Shown: positions 7,972 to 16,226 of the stretch, piece by piece
Position numbering within the stretch: the first letter of the stretch is position 1
Layout of the letters: each line of letters starts with the position of its first letter
DNA from: Sphingomonas edaphi
Lineage (GTDB): Bacteria > Pseudomonadota > Alphaproteobacteria > Sphingomonadales > Sphingomonadaceae
Direction of reading: 5' to 3'
DNA: 64,000 bases
Assembly: GCF_003583725.1 (NCBI RefSeq)
Contig: NZ_QXTF01000001.1
Location: forward strand, 992,001 to 1,056,000
Notes under the pieces: model-generated
What the model was told of the DNA's origin: nothing
The model's database searches: none
What the model saw: only the letters and a program-made list of their open reading frames with translations
Translations under genes and position numbers: made by a program

Positions 7972-9390
7972 CTAATCCTCTGAATCGAATAATCCTGGTT
8001 GGCCCGGCGGATAGGACGTTGAGCCACCGCGCTCAACCCGCTTTGCCGGGCGAAACGCCCGGGGCGTCGCTGCATCGCCGACACGTGCCGCCACCTTGCC
8101 ATCGGCGAAGTGCAGATCGACCTCCCCGGCCGCGCGCGCCGTTGCGGCGTGGACCAGCGTCTTGCCCGCACGATCCGTCACCCGGACGAAGCCACGCTGC
8201 AGCGGGCGTTCGGGATGCGCCAGTTCGGCAAGACGCCATAGGGAAGCAAGCTGCTCTTGTCCCCGCTCGATTCGATGATTGAGCAGGCGCGCTTGCAGCC
8301 GCGGCGCGACGGCGGCAAGCTCGGCTCGAGCGTGCGCTGTGCGCTGGGTCAGCGCGCGAGGTAGCCGGTCGCCAACCTCGTCTAGCCGCTGTGCCAAAGG
8401 CGCGAAAAGGTTAGCGGGCGCCGGCCAGCGCGCAGCGGATTGCTCCAGCCGTTCCCCTCCCCTTACCAGCGATCGCGTGACGCAGGCCGACTGCCGATGT
8501 CCCAGCTCGGCCAGGAATGCCACCAGCTCGGCGCGGACGGGAACCGCCATTTCCGCAGCGGCGGTGGGCGTCGGCGCCCGGCGGTCAGATGCAAAGTCGA
8601 TTAGGGTCGTGTCGGTCTCGTGGCCGACGGCAGAAATTAGCGGAATTGGCGATTCGGCCGCCGCCCGGACGACGTCTTCTTCGTTGAAGGCCCACAGATC
8701 CTCGATCGACCCGCCCCCGCGCGCCACGATTAGGAGGTCGGGTCGTGGGATCGCGCTGTCCTTTGGCAAGGCGCCGAACCCGCGAATGGCCTGTGCTACT
8801 TTCGCCGCCGCCCCTTCGCCCTGGACCGGAACCGGCCAGACGATGACATGCGTGGGACAACGATCTTCCAACCTGTGCAGGATGTCGCGGATCACCGCGC
8901 CCGTCGGGGAGGTCACCACGCCGATCACCCGTGGAAGATAGGGAAGTCGGCGCTTCCGCTCCTCCGAGAACAGGCCCTCGGCCGCGAGCGCGCGGCGCCG
9001 CTTGTCGAGGAGCGCCATCAGAGCGCCCTCGCCCGCCAGTTCCAGCCGCGTTACGACGACCTGGTACTTCGACCGACCGGGATAAGTCGTGAGCTTGCCG
9101 GTGGCGATGACTTCGGCTCCGTCTTCCGGCCGGAATGCGAGCGCCGCCGCCTGCCCTTTCCACAATACGGCGTCGATGCAGGCGTTCTCGTCCTTCAGCG
9201 TGAAGTAGCAATGCCCCGACGCATGCCGCTTCCACCCCGAAATCTCGCCGCGCACGCGGACATGGCCGAACGCGGACTCGACGGTCCGTTTCAGCGCTCC
9301 CGACAGTTCGCTGACCGACAGCGCGGGCGCGTTGTCGCCGCTCCTTTGCTCGGCTAGGAGAGCTGGAGTGCCGTCATCGGGGAGTGACAT
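7972..9390 (-). CDS. xseA: Exodeoxyribonuclease VII large subunit
   Basis: 472 residues. With XseB it degrades single-stranded DNA from both ends to acid-soluble oligonucleotides and takes part in repair. An N-terminal OB-fold (about 20-120, with G-H-C-Y-F-T-L-K-D) is followed by the nuclease domain with S-P-T-G-A-V-I-R-D near 165, [13 protein letters not shown] near 235 and [16 protein letters not shown] near 265. A coiled-coil-like stretch and a C-terminal P-G-Q-P-G-L-F-D tail follow. The ATG at 9388-9390 is set by the OB-fold boundary and by AGAAGGA upstream, which lies inside the purD coding region. No xseB is seen in this window. Confidence 0.93.
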   Translation of the reverse strand: MSLPDDGTPALLAEQRSGDNAPALSVSELSGALKRTVESAFGHVRVRGEISGWKRHASGHCYFTLKDENACIDAVLWKGQAAALAFRPEDGAEVIATGKLTTYPGRSKYQVVVTRLELAGEGALMALLDKRRRALAAEGLFSEERKRRLPYLPRVIGVVTSPTGAVIRDILHRLEDRCPTHVIVWPVPVQGEGAAAKVAQAIRGFGALPKDSAIPRPDLLIVARGGGSIEDLWAFNEEDVVRAAAESPIPLISAVGHETDTTLIDFASDRRAPTPTAAAEMAVPVRAELVAFLAELGHRQSACVTRSLVRGGERLEQSAARWPAPANLFAPLAQRLDEVGDRLPRALTQRTAHARAELAAVAPRLQARLLNHRIERGQEQLASLWRLAELAHPERPLQRGFVRVTDRAGKTLVHAATARAAGEVDLHFADGKVAARVGDAATPRAFRPAKRVERGGSTSYPPGQPGLFDSED

Positions 9391-10639
9391 GAATATCCTT
9401 CTGCTGGGGTCGGGCGGGCGCGAAGATGCGCTGGCCTGGCGGCTGAAGCAATCGCCAAGCTGCGCGGAGCTGATCGCGGCGCCCGGCAATCCGGGCATAT
9501 CGCGCTGGGCTGAATGCGTGGCGATTGACCCTTGCGACCCGCAAGCCGTCGTCTCGCTGGCGAAGGAACGCGGCATCGACCTCATCGTGGTCGGGCCCGA
9601 AGCGCCGTTAGTCGCCGGTGTCGCGGATGCGGCGCGAGCGGCTGGGATCGCCACGTTTGGACCTAGCGCCGCCGCCGCCCAACTGGAGGGATCAAAGGGG
9701 TTCACCAAGGACTTGTGCGCTCGCGCCGGGATCCCGACCGCTGCCTATGAGCGGATCGAGACCGTCACCGCCGCGCTGGCCGCGCTCGACCGTTTTGCGG
9801 CTCCGGTCGTGATCAAGGCGGACGGTCTCGCGGCCGGGAAGGGCGTCACCGTCGCCATCTCCCGCGAGGAGGCCGAGGCCGCTATCCGCGCGGCGGGCGA
9901 TGGCCCCATGGTGATAGAGGAATTTTTGAAGGGCGAGGAAGCGAGCCTGTTCGCGCTGGTCCACGGCGAACGCGCTATCCCGCTCGCTTCCGCCCAGGAT
10001 CATAAACGGGTCGGTGAGGGCGATACCGGGCCCAATACCGGCGGCATGGGCGCCTATTCCCCCGCTCCCGTGCTGACGCCGGAGCTGGAAGCTCGAGCCA
10101 TGCGCGAGATTGTCCTACCGACCGCCCGCGCCATGGCCGACGCCGGCACCCCCTTCTCGGGCGTCCTCTACGCGGGCCTCATGCTGACCGCCGAGGGACC
10201 CCAGCTGATCGAATATAATGTTCGGTTCGGGGACCCCGAATGCGAGGCGATCATGCCCCGGATCCAGGGCGACTTCGCCGCGCTGCTCCACGCCGTCGCG
10301 ACCGGTGGCGCGTTCGAAGCCCCATCCCTCACCAACGACACCACGATGACGGTCATCCTCGCGGCCCGGGGCTATCCGGGCACTCCGATTAAAGGCGGCG
10401 CGATCCGGAATGTCGACGACGCGGGAACGCGCGATGGCGTCATCATTTTCCACGCCGGAACATCGATTGCTGACGGCCAACTCGTATCGACGGGTGGACG
10501 GGTCCTTGCCGTCACCGCTCGCGGGGGCTCGCTGGGCGAAGCGCGGGATCGCGCTTATGCGGCGGTCGACCGGATCGATTTCGTCGACGGCTTCCATCGC
10601 CGCGATATTGGCTGGCGGGAACTGGAGCGAGTATCGTGA
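9389..10639 (+). CDS. purD: Phosphoribosylamine-glycine ligase
   Basis: 416 residues. It joins glycine to 5-phosphoribosylamine with ATP, the second step of purine synthesis. The N-terminal nucleotide fold begins [11 protein letters not shown]; the next residue is D where most family members have H. The ATP-grasp domain has [13 protein letters not shown] near residue 145, [10 protein letters not shown] near 220, and [12 protein letters not shown] near 275. ATG 9389 shares two bases with the divergent xseA start codon; a GGGGAG ribosome-binding site lies in xseA codons 2-5. Its stop overlaps the next gene. Confidence 0.95.
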   Translation: MNILLLGSGGREDALAWRLKQSPSCAELIAAPGNPGISRWAECVAIDPCDPQAVVSLAKERGIDLIVVGPEAPLVAGVADAARAAGIATFGPSAAAAQLEGSKGFTKDLCARAGIPTAAYERIETVTAALAALDRFAAPVVIKADGLAAGKGVTVAISREEAEAAIRAAGDGPMVIEEFLKGEEASLFALVHGERAIPLASAQDHKRVGEGDTGPNTGGMGAYSPAPVLTPELEARAMREIVLPTARAMADAGTPFSGVLYAGLMLTAEGPQLIEYNVRFGDPECEAIMPRIQGDFAALLHAVATGGAFEAPSLTNDTTMTVILAARGYPGTPIKGGAIRNVDDAGTRDGVIIFHAGTSIADGQLVSTGGRVLAVTARGGSLGEARDRAYAAVDRIDFVDGFHRRDIGWRELERVS

Positions 10640-10956
10640 ACCGAAGCAGCATCGTCATTCTCGGCGTCGCCGCGACGCTCGGCTCTACTGCGCTCTGGCA
10701 CGGCCCGCTGGGCGCGGGAGAGCGTCTCGCCGCCCGCGCAGAGACCACCGCCCGCCGGACGCTCGACTATTATGACATGCCGATGATTCAGGCCCGCATG
10801 GAGCGCGGCCCGCTGTCGCGCCGCCTGATCCTGTCCGGTCCTGCCGATGACTTCCAGCGGTCCGAGCTGGTGCGAATCCTCGACGACGTCCCCGGCGTGC
10901 TCGACGTCCGCTGGGACCCCGCCTCGCTGCCTCAGGAATACAGGACCGCGAAATGA
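10636..10956 (+). CDS. BON-like membrane-anchored protein, function unknown
   Basis: 106 residues starting at a GTG that overlaps the purD stop (GTGA). An N-terminal hydrophobic stretch (residues 5-25) suggests a membrane anchor or signal. The rest resembles a BON-type or OmpA-associated domain: R-R-x-L-x-Y-Y-x-M, then L-I-L-S-G-P-A-D-D-F-Q-R-S-E-L-V-R-I-L and V-P-G-V-L-D-V-R-W. Similar segments occur at the N-terminus of OmpA-family proteins in sphingomonads. It probably acts in the envelope. Co-transcribed with purD and the two genes downstream. Confidence 0.65.
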   Translation: MNRSSIVILGVAATLGSTALWHGPLGAGERLAARAETTARRTLDYYDMPMIQARMERGPLSRRLILSGPADDFQRSELVRILDDVPGVLDVRWDPASLPQEYRTAK

Positions 10957-11072
10957 TCCCGCTTGGTATCGAAGCAGAAATGTTTGCGTTGACCGGTTTC
11001 GCCGTCGGCATGGTTCTGGCGTATCTGGTCGAGCTGCGCCGCCGCGCGAACCGCTGGAAACGGAGGATTTGA
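10953..11072 (+). CDS. 39-residue single-pass membrane protein
   Basis: A short frame between two supported genes: ATG 10953 overlaps the preceding TGA (ATGA), and the TGA at 11070-11072 lies 4 bp before the next ATG. It encodes one hydrophobic helix (F-A-L-T-G-F-A-V-G-M-V-L-A-Y-L-V) followed by a strongly basic tail (E-L-R-R-R-A-N-R-W-K-R-R-I), the layout of an inner-membrane small protein with a cytoplasmic basic end. Coupling on both sides is the main support. The function is unknown. Confidence 0.6.
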   Translation: MIPLGIEAEMFALTGFAVGMVLAYLVELRRRANRWKRRI

Positions 11073-11076
11073 GGGG

Positions 11077-11571
11077 ATGGAATTCGTTGGAATCTACTGG
11101 CCGGTATTCCTGGTCGCACTCATCATCGGTGCCATTGTCGGCTACCTGGTATTCCGCCCCCGGCAACGGGTGACGCTGACTAGCGAAACGCCGCTCCGCC
11201 CGCACATGGCCGCACAGCCGCTCAAGCGCGAAGGCCGCGGCATAGCCGATGAGGCCGCCGCCGCCGCCAGCGATGTCACCGGGCAGCTGATTTCGGCCAA
11301 GGTACACCAGGAATTGCCCGGTGCGACCGGCACGCCCGACGATCTCGTCAAGCTGAAGGGCGTCGGACCGAAGCTGGCGGCCGAGCTCGCCAATCGGGGC
11401 ATCGTCCGCTTCGACCAGATTGCGCGCATGACCCCTGCGCAAGTCGAGGCGTTGGATAATTCTCTGGGGGCATTCCGCGGACGGTTCAGCCGCGACCGCA
11501 TCGTCGAGCAGGCGGATTACCTCTCCCGCGGTGATGTGGATGGCTACGAATTGAAGTTTGGGAAACTCTAA
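11077..11571 (+). CDS. Membrane-anchored helix-hairpin-helix protein
   Basis: 164 residues. A transmembrane helix (residues 6-24) is followed by a linker of about 60 residues and a helix-hairpin-helix domain: D-D-L-V-K-L-K-G-V-G-P-K-L-A-A-E-L-A-N-R-G-I near residues 88-108, then F-D-Q-I-A-R-M-T and a C-terminal helical part. This matches the family annotated as predicted flap-endonuclease-1-like 5' DNA nuclease (COG3743), although no catalytic residues are evident, so DNA binding is safer than nuclease. Last gene of the purD run; AGGGG ribosome-binding site. Confidence 0.75.
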   Translation: MEFVGIYWPVFLVALIIGAIVGYLVFRPRQRVTLTSETPLRPHMAAQPLKREGRGIADEAAAAASDVTGQLISAKVHQELPGATGTPDDLVKLKGVGPKLAAELANRGIVRFDQIARMTPAQVEALDNSLGAFRGRFSRDRIVEQADYLSRGDVDGYELKFGKL

Positions 11572-11577
11572 ACGTGC

Positions 11578-12930
11578 TCAGGCGGAGGGCGCGTCGCTCT
11601 CCGCCGCTTCCTCGGCCTTACGGCGCTTCGACCGGGCGACCAGCAGCTTGTCGATCTTGCGACCGTCCATGTCCACGATTTCGAAGCGATATCCGTCGAA
11701 CTTGAAGCTTTCGCCGGTTTCCGGGATCTTCTTCATCACCGATAAGGCAAAGCCAGCCACGGTAGAATAGTCGCGCTCTGCCGGCATCGACACTCCCAGC
11801 CGGTCTCCCAGAATGTCGGCACTCGCTGCGCCGGACACCAGCCAACTACCGTCCTCCCGCTCGACGCAGGGCGGGTCCTCGCCCTCGTCCATGTCATTCG
11901 CGAAGGCCCCGGCCAGCGCTGCAAGGATCGAGCCGGGCGTCACGATGCCGTCGAGGTGGCCATATTCGTCATGAACGAGCGCCAGCGGCACTTCGGCTGA
12001 TCGCAGCACGGCCAGCGCATCCATCGCGTCCATCAGGTCAGGAATGACCGGCGCATCCTTCGTCAGCTCGCGAACGTCGATTTCCCGGCCGTCCAGCAGA
12101 ACCGCGAGCATGTCGCGGGTCGATACCACGCCGATAATGTTGTCGACCGATCCGTCGGCAACTGGAAGACGGCTGTGCGGCGTTGCCGCCAGTTCGCGAC
12201 GAAGCTCGTCACGGCTGCAGCTAATGTCGATCCAGTCAATGTCGGTCCGCGGAGTCATCACCTCGCGCACCGGGCGATCTGCCAATCGGACGATTCCCGA
12301 GATGATGGCGCGTTCGCTTTCTTCCAGGACGCCAGCCGTCTGCGCTTCGGCGACGACAAGGTGAAGTTCCTCAGCGGTGACAACATTTTTGGTCTCGCGG
12401 TTGAGGCCCAGCGCACGGAAAATCATCGCGCTGGTCTGGTCCAGCAACCAAACGAACGGCGCCGTGATCCGGCTGAGCCAGCTCATAGGCCGGGCGACGA
12501 TGGCCGCGATCCCTTCAGGGTTGCGTAGCGCGAACTGCTTCGGGACCAGTTCGCCGATCACCAGCGACAAATAAGTCGTGGCGACGATAACTAGGCCAAA
12601 GCCGACCGTTTCGGCGGTTTCTGGGTCGACGCCAAGCAAAGCGATACGCTGGGCCACAGGGTCCCCTAGGCTCGCGCCGGAGAAGGCGCCCGTCAGGATG
12701 CCAATTAGGGTGATGCCGATTTGCACGGTCGACAGGAACCGGCCGGGCTCGGTTGCCAGCTTCAGCGCACAGGTAGCGCCGGCCGAACCGCTCTTTGCCA
12801 TCGCCTTTAGGCGGGCCTCGCGCGCCGACACGATTGCCAGCTCGCTCATCGACAGCAGGCCGTTCACCGCAATGAGCGCGATGATCACGAAAAGATCGAT
12901 CCAAGGGAAGGGAAGGAGCGCGTCGCTCAT
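11578..12930 (-). CDS. Hemolysin-family protein: DUF21/CNNM, CBS pair and CorC domain
   Basis: About 450 residues. An N-terminal CNNM/DUF21 membrane domain has four hydrophobic helices with N-G-L-L-S-M-S-E-L-A-I-V-S-A-R and G-I-T-L-I-G-I-L-T-G. It is followed by two CBS motifs (R-E-V-M-T-P-R-T-D-I near residue 200, and P-L-A-L-V-H-D-E-Y-G-H-L-D-G-I-V-T near 310) and a C-terminal CorC/HlyC domain. The family is tied to Mg/Co export and membrane-damage tolerance rather than haemolysis. Starts at 12930 (M-S-D-A-L-L) or 12948 (M-E-P-E-A-A) both lack a strong ribosome-binding site; 12930 was chosen because it begins at the membrane domain. Confidence 0.87.
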   Translation of the reverse strand: MSDALLPFPWIDLFVIIALIAVNGLLSMSELAIVSAREARLKAMAKSGSAGATCALKLATEPGRFLSTVQIGITLIGILTGAFSGASLGDPVAQRIALLGVDPETAETVGFGLVIVATTYLSLVIGELVPKQFALRNPEGIAAIVARPMSWLSRITAPFVWLLDQTSAMIFRALGLNRETKNVVTAEELHLVVAEAQTAGVLEESERAIISGIVRLADRPVREVMTPRTDIDWIDISCSRDELRRELAATPHSRLPVADGSVDNIIGVVSTRDMLAVLLDGREIDVRELTKDAPVIPDLMDAMDALAVLRSAEVPLALVHDEYGHLDGIVTPGSILAALAGAFANDMDEGEDPPCVEREDGSWLVSGAASADILGDRLGVSMPAERDYSTVAGFALSVMKKIPETGESFKFDGYRFEIVDMDGRKIDKLLVARSKRRKAEEAAESDAPSA

Positions 12931-13056
12931 GGCAGCTTCAGGTTCCATGCCGATAAAATGGCGCACGGGCAAGCGGGCGCGGAGAGGTTAGGATGCGGAA
13001 CTATCGCGGCTTCCTGCCGTTCCAAAACCGATCCCTTAGATTTTCGGAGTATATTC

Positions 13057-13731
13057 ATGCGTCGCATTACCATGCTGACTGCCATTGCCCTATCGGGCGC
13101 AGTCATCACCACGGCCTGCACCACCGACCCTTACACCGGTCAGCGCCGGATCAATAACACTGCCATCGGCGCCATCGGCGGCGCGCTTGGCGGATACCTG
13201 CTTGGCGATCTAGTCGGAGGCCGTGGCGACCGGACTGAAAAGATTTTGGGCGCGGGCATCGGCGCTATCGCCGGCGGCGCTGTTGGTGCCTACATGGATC
13301 GCCAGGAAGCCGACCTTCGCCGCCAGACCGCTGGCACGGGCGTGGACGTCATCCGCCAAGGCGACGACCTGATCCTGCGGATGCCGTCGAATGTCACCTT
13401 CGCGGTCGATCGCTATGACATCCAGCCCGAATTCCGTGCGACGCTGGACGGCGTCGCTCAGACTCTGGGTAGCTATAACCAGACCTATATCGACGTTCTG
13501 GGGCACACTGATTCGGATGGGTCGGACGCCTATAACCAGACGCTGTCGGAACGCCGCGCCGGTGCGGTTGCCGACTATCTGTCGATGCGCGGCGTCGCCC
13601 GTGCCCGCATGGGCGTCCGTGGCTATGGCGAAACGGCCCCCATCGCTTCGAACGCGACGGCCGAGGGGAAAGCTCAGAATCGCCGCGTTGAAATCAAGGT
13701 CGTGCCGGTCACACAGCCGGGCGGCTACTAA
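13057..13731 (+). CDS. OmpA-family outer membrane protein, probable lipoprotein (YiaD-like)
   Basis: 224 residues. A signal sequence ends in T-T-A-C-T-T-D, a weak lipobox that suggests lipidation of the Cys near residue 19. Two glycine-rich hydrophobic segments (A-I-G-A-I-G-G-A-L-G-G-Y and G-A-G-I-G-A-I-A-G-G-A) form a glycine-zipper region. The C-terminal OmpA domain (about 110-220) has the peptidoglycan-binding pattern V-L-G-H-T-D-S-D-G, N-Q-T-L-S-E-R-R-A and Q-N-R-R-V-E-I. It should tether the outer membrane to the wall. The ATG was set by GGAG at 13046 and by the signal peptide. It is monocistronic with a strong terminator. Confidence 0.88.
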   Translation: MRRITMLTAIALSGAVITTACTTDPYTGQRRINNTAIGAIGGALGGYLLGDLVGGRGDRTEKILGAGIGAIAGGAVGAYMDRQEADLRRQTAGTGVDVIRQGDDLILRMPSNVTFAVDRYDIQPEFRATLDGVAQTLGSYNQTYIDVLGHTDSDGSDAYNQTLSERRAGAVADYLSMRGVARARMGVRGYGETAPIASNATAEGKAQNRRVEIKVVPVTQPGGY

Positions 13732-13756
13732 GCTACTTTTAGCTTGGGACGAATGG

Positions 13757-13784
13757 AAAGGGCGCCTTCACCGGCGCCCTTTTT
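13757..13784. terminator. Intrinsic terminator after the OmpA-family gene
   Basis: A 10-bp stem (arms 13757-13766 and 13773-13782, 6-nt loop) ends in a T run on the plus strand. The A residues on the other side give a short T stretch on the minus strand too, so it may also serve the convergent tadA gene, whose stop codon is at its edge. Confidence 0.8.
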
Positions 13785-14239
13785 CATCTCCGGCGCGTCG
13801 CGAAAAAGCGCTTTAGCTGCTGCGATGCCTCATCGTCGCCGATACCGCCCAACACGTCGGGCCGGTGATGGCAAGTCGGCTGGGAAAAAACCCGGGCGCC
13901 GTGGATGACGCCGCCGCCCTTGGGATCGTCGGCCGCGAAGCGTAGCGCGTCGAACCGCGCCAGTGCGATAGCCCCCGCGCACATCGCGCACGGCTCCAGC
14001 GTGACCCACAAGGTGCACCCGTCGAGCCGAGGGCGGCCGAGGCGAGTCGCGGCGTGACGGATGGCGACCATTTCTGCATGGGCAGTCGGATCCAGATTGC
14101 CGCGCATGGAATTTCGAGCCTCTGCGATGATTTCCCCGTCTAGTGTGATCACCGCCCCGACCGGGACTTCCCCTGCATCGGCCGCGACGTCGGCAAGGTC
14201 TAGCGCGCGGCGCATGGGGGGCGGAAGTGGGAATGCCAT
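13784..14239 (-). CDS. tadA: tRNA adenosine(34) deaminase / nucleoside deaminase
   Basis: About 151 residues. TadA converts A34 to inosine in tRNA-Arg(ACG). The zinc-dependent deaminase signature is complete: H54-A-E56 with catalytic Glu, and P83-C84-A-M-C87. G-E-V-P-V-G-A-V-I at residues 23-31 is the conserved start of the domain. The ATG at 14237-14239 gives the usual family length; an in-frame ATG at 14276-14278 would add 13 residues. The C-terminal part matches TadA better than cytosine or guanine deaminases, but other nucleoside deaminases cannot be fully excluded. Confidence 0.85.
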   Translation of the reverse strand: MAFPLPPPMRRALDLADVAADAGEVPVGAVITLDGEIIAEARNSMRGNLDPTAHAEMVAIRHAATRLGRPRLDGCTLWVTLEPCAMCAGAIALARFDALRFAADDPKGGGVIHGARVFSQPTCHHRPDVLGGIGDDEASQQLKRFFATRRR

Positions 14240-14303
14240 GACGGGTTTACCGCTAGCGTCCACCAGCTTCCCTGTCATGCCCGCCAGCCGCGGCGTCAGG
14301 ATA

Positions 14304-14618
14304 TCAGCGGGCGGCGTTCTGGTTGGCCTCGTCGGCCGGCCGGCGGACTTCCACCGCCGGAACCTTTACCGTTGTCTCGCCGCGCTTCACCTGAACCTCG
14401 GGAACCGCGACATTAGCCTCCCGCGTTCCGATGCCGACCGAACCGGTTTCTACCTCGAACGCCGGGGCCTGGCCCGCCTTGGCCCGAATCGCCCCGTCGC
14501 TTGCTTCGACGGTCGGCGCCGTGGCGGGGCGGGTCTGGGAAATATTGAGCAGGCCTGTCTGGATCGCAGCTATGATGGCGACTACCGCCAGAATGAGGAT
14601 AAGCAGCACAGCACGCAT
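14304..14618 (-). CDS. Membrane-anchored protein of unknown function
   Basis: 104 residues. It has one N-terminal hydrophobic helix (M-R-A-V-L-L-I-L-I-L-A-V-V-A-I-I-A-A-I) and a soluble Val/Ala/Glu-rich tail with two similar segments (V-P-E-V-Q-V-K-R-G-E-T-T and V-P-A-V-E-V-R-R-P). ATG 14616-14618 is supported by GGGAG about 9 bp upstream. Proteins of this type are common in sphingomonads next to unrelated genes. No function can be given. Confidence 0.6.
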   Translation of the reverse strand: MRAVLLILILAVVAIIAAIQTGLLNISQTRPATAPTVEASDGAIRAKAGQAPAFEVETGSVGIGTREANVAVPEVQVKRGETTVKVPAVEVRRPADEANQNAAR

Positions 14619-14691
14619 GATGTTCGTCTCCCACAACCGTCAAAGGGCCAACGCGCCATGATGCGTCGAGTTGCCGCCTACGCGCTGCAGG

Positions 14692-14720
14692 TTGACGGAT
14701 TGCTCTTCGCCGAGTAGGTG
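14692..14720 (+). promoter_or_regulatory. Candidate rpmB promoter
   Basis: TTGACG at 14692-14697 and TAGGTG at 14715-14720 are 17 bp apart and lie about 54 bp before the rpmB start. The -35 match is good, the -10 match is poor. Confidence 0.3.
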
Positions 14721-14773
14721 GCGGCGCTTTCCGGGAGCTTCTGGCGCCCACCTTTAAAACTAGGATGTGACCG

Positions 14774-15067
14774 ATGTCGCGCGTTTGCGAACTGACCGGC
14801 AAGGGCCGGCAGGTGGGTAACAATGTTTCCCATGCCAACAACAAGACCAAGCGTACGTTTCTGCCGAACTTGCAGAACGTGACACTGATGTCGGAAGCGC
14901 TCGAAAAGAGCATCAAGCTGCGCGTTTCGACGCACGGCCTGCGCTCGGTTGAGCACGTCGGTGGTCTGGACAACTGGCTGGCCAAGACCAGCGAGGACAA
15001 GCTGTCTACCCGCGCCGCCAAGCTGAAGCGCGAACTCGCGAAGAAGGCCAAGTCGGCCGCCGCCTAA
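14774..15067 (+). CDS. rpmB: 50S ribosomal protein L28
   Basis: 97 residues, with the L28 start [11 protein letters not shown] followed by [17 protein letters not shown]. It is a structural protein of the large ribosomal subunit. The C-terminal extension rich in Lys and Ala is usual in alphaproteobacteria. It is transcribed alone and followed by a strong hairpin. Confidence 0.97.
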   Translation: MSRVCELTGKGRQVGNNVSHANNKTKRTFLPNLQNVTLMSEALEKSIKLRVSTHGLRSVEHVGGLDNWLAKTSEDKLSTRAAKLKRELAKKAKSAAA

Positions 15068-15086
15068 CCGGCGCCGACTGACGGCT

Positions 15087-16091
15087 TCACAAACGCCCGG
15101 CGCTCGTTGCCGGGCGTTTGTTGTGTCTGCGATCCGGCGGGTTGTTCCAGTCGATCGCAACGAGAAGCGTTCGCGCCATGAAGCGATGGCCGTCGTCGGT
15201 GAGCAACCAAATTCGCCAGCCTCCGCCGGGCAGACTTGCGAATGCCATCCCCTCATAATTGTCGAAAGCGGCCTTGGGCAGCGTCTGTAGCGGCCCGACG
15301 CGATAACCGACGCTATCCGCCATCAGCGGCGCAATCGCCTGGTCGATCCCTTTCAGGCTCTTCGAGCGAAGCAACAGCCAAATACTCCCGTCGGTCGCCC
15401 GTGCGGCCTCAGCCACATCCATCGGGGACTGCAGCGGGAGGCTCCTCTGCCCATGATGATCTATCCGAATGACCTCGCGGCCATTTTCGGGGAAGGCGAG
15501 CAGGCCGTCGCCATCTGCCACCAACCCCTCGATACCGCGATTATCCCACCAGGCCGGACGATGCACGGGGACGGTGGCTTGCGCGCGTGCGAGCGCTGAA
15601 TCATAGAGCCAGAGCGAGTGACGCTGCTCATACGCAACCCACCATCCGCGTCCCTGCGAATCGCGGGCAAGCGCTTCAGCATCACGGCCAATCTTGAGCC
15701 CGGCATTGCCGGGTCCGTCACGAAGGTCGGCGATATCGGCCATCGGCTTTTCCCTGGCCGGTGGATCGAATGCGACTACAGCTCCAAGATCGCTGACCGA
15801 TACAAACCGGCCACCGCCAATGGCCAGACCCGACAGTCCACCGGCCCTGCGGTCCATCACCTTCACCTGCCACGCACCCGCAACGCGAAACGGTCCTAGG
15901 GGCAGCAACGGCACCGGCGCATATGCGATGGGCAGGACTGCCGAGTGCCGCTGCGGGCGGTCCGGCAGCGCACTGATCGGCACGAAGGCCGCCAGAACTG
16001 CGCCTGCCATCGGCAAGCCATTGAAATATCTTGATTTCCTTAACACGGGCTGCACGACATGTTCAGCCGCGTTCAACAGCGAATCGGGCAT
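15087..16091 (-). CDS. Esterase-like activity of phytase family protein
   Basis: 334 residues. An N-terminal hydrophobic segment (about residues 28-45) suggests export or membrane attachment. The rest is a beta-propeller-like domain of the phytase-esterase family (PF13449): G-G-L-S-G-L-A-I-G-G-G-R-F-V-S-V-S-D near residue 85, D-A-E-A-L-A-R-D near 140, N-R-G-I-E-G-L near 185 and N-Y-E-G-M-A-F near 285. Substrate and physiological role are unknown. ATG 16089-16091 has AGAAGGG at good spacing. It lies between rpmB and cobT, a position I recall as conserved in alphaproteobacteria. Its last codons are encoded within the rpmB terminator hairpin. Confidence 0.75.
   Translation of the reverse strand: MPDSLLNAAEHVVQPVLRKSRYFNGLPMAGAVLAAFVPISALPDRPQRHSAVLPIAYAPVPLLPLGPFRVAGAWQVKVMDRRAGGLSGLAIGGGRFVSVSDLGAVVAFDPPAREKPMADIADLRDGPGNAGLKIGRDAEALARDSQGRGWWVAYEQRHSLWLYDSALARAQATVPVHRPAWWDNRGIEGLVADGDGLLAFPENGREVIRIDHHGQRSLPLQSPMDVAEAARATDGSIWLLLRSKSLKGIDQAIAPLMADSVGYRVGPLQTLPKAAFDNYEGMAFASLPGGGWRIWLLTDDGHRFMARTLLVAIDWNNPPDRRHNKRPATSAGRL
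15090..15120 (+). terminator. rpmB terminator hairpin
   Basis: A perfect 12-bp stem (arms 15090-15101 and 15109-15120, 7-nt loop) ends in TTTG and is followed by TTGTGT. It overlaps the 3' end of the convergent esterase-like gene. Confidence 0.65.
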
Positions 16092-16149
16092 AACCCTTCT
16101 CACGGACGGGGTTTCCCCCTTTTCCCCGTCGAAGGCTGGAGACGGCCGA

Positions 16150-16207
16150 ATAAAACCCTCGCGTCGCGTAACGAGGGGGGCCCGGAGTGCGTATCTGCTC
16201 CGGGCCC
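16150..16207 (-). terminator. Double-hairpin terminator of the cobS-cobT unit
   Basis: On the minus strand, a 10-bp stem (arms 16178-16187 and 16198-16207, 10-nt loop) is followed by a second 6-bp stem (arms 16156-16161 and 16172-16177) and then TTTTATT. It lies just past the cobT stop and before the esterase-like gene start. Confidence 0.7.
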
Positions 16208-16226
16208 AACTTCTTCCCAGTCATCG

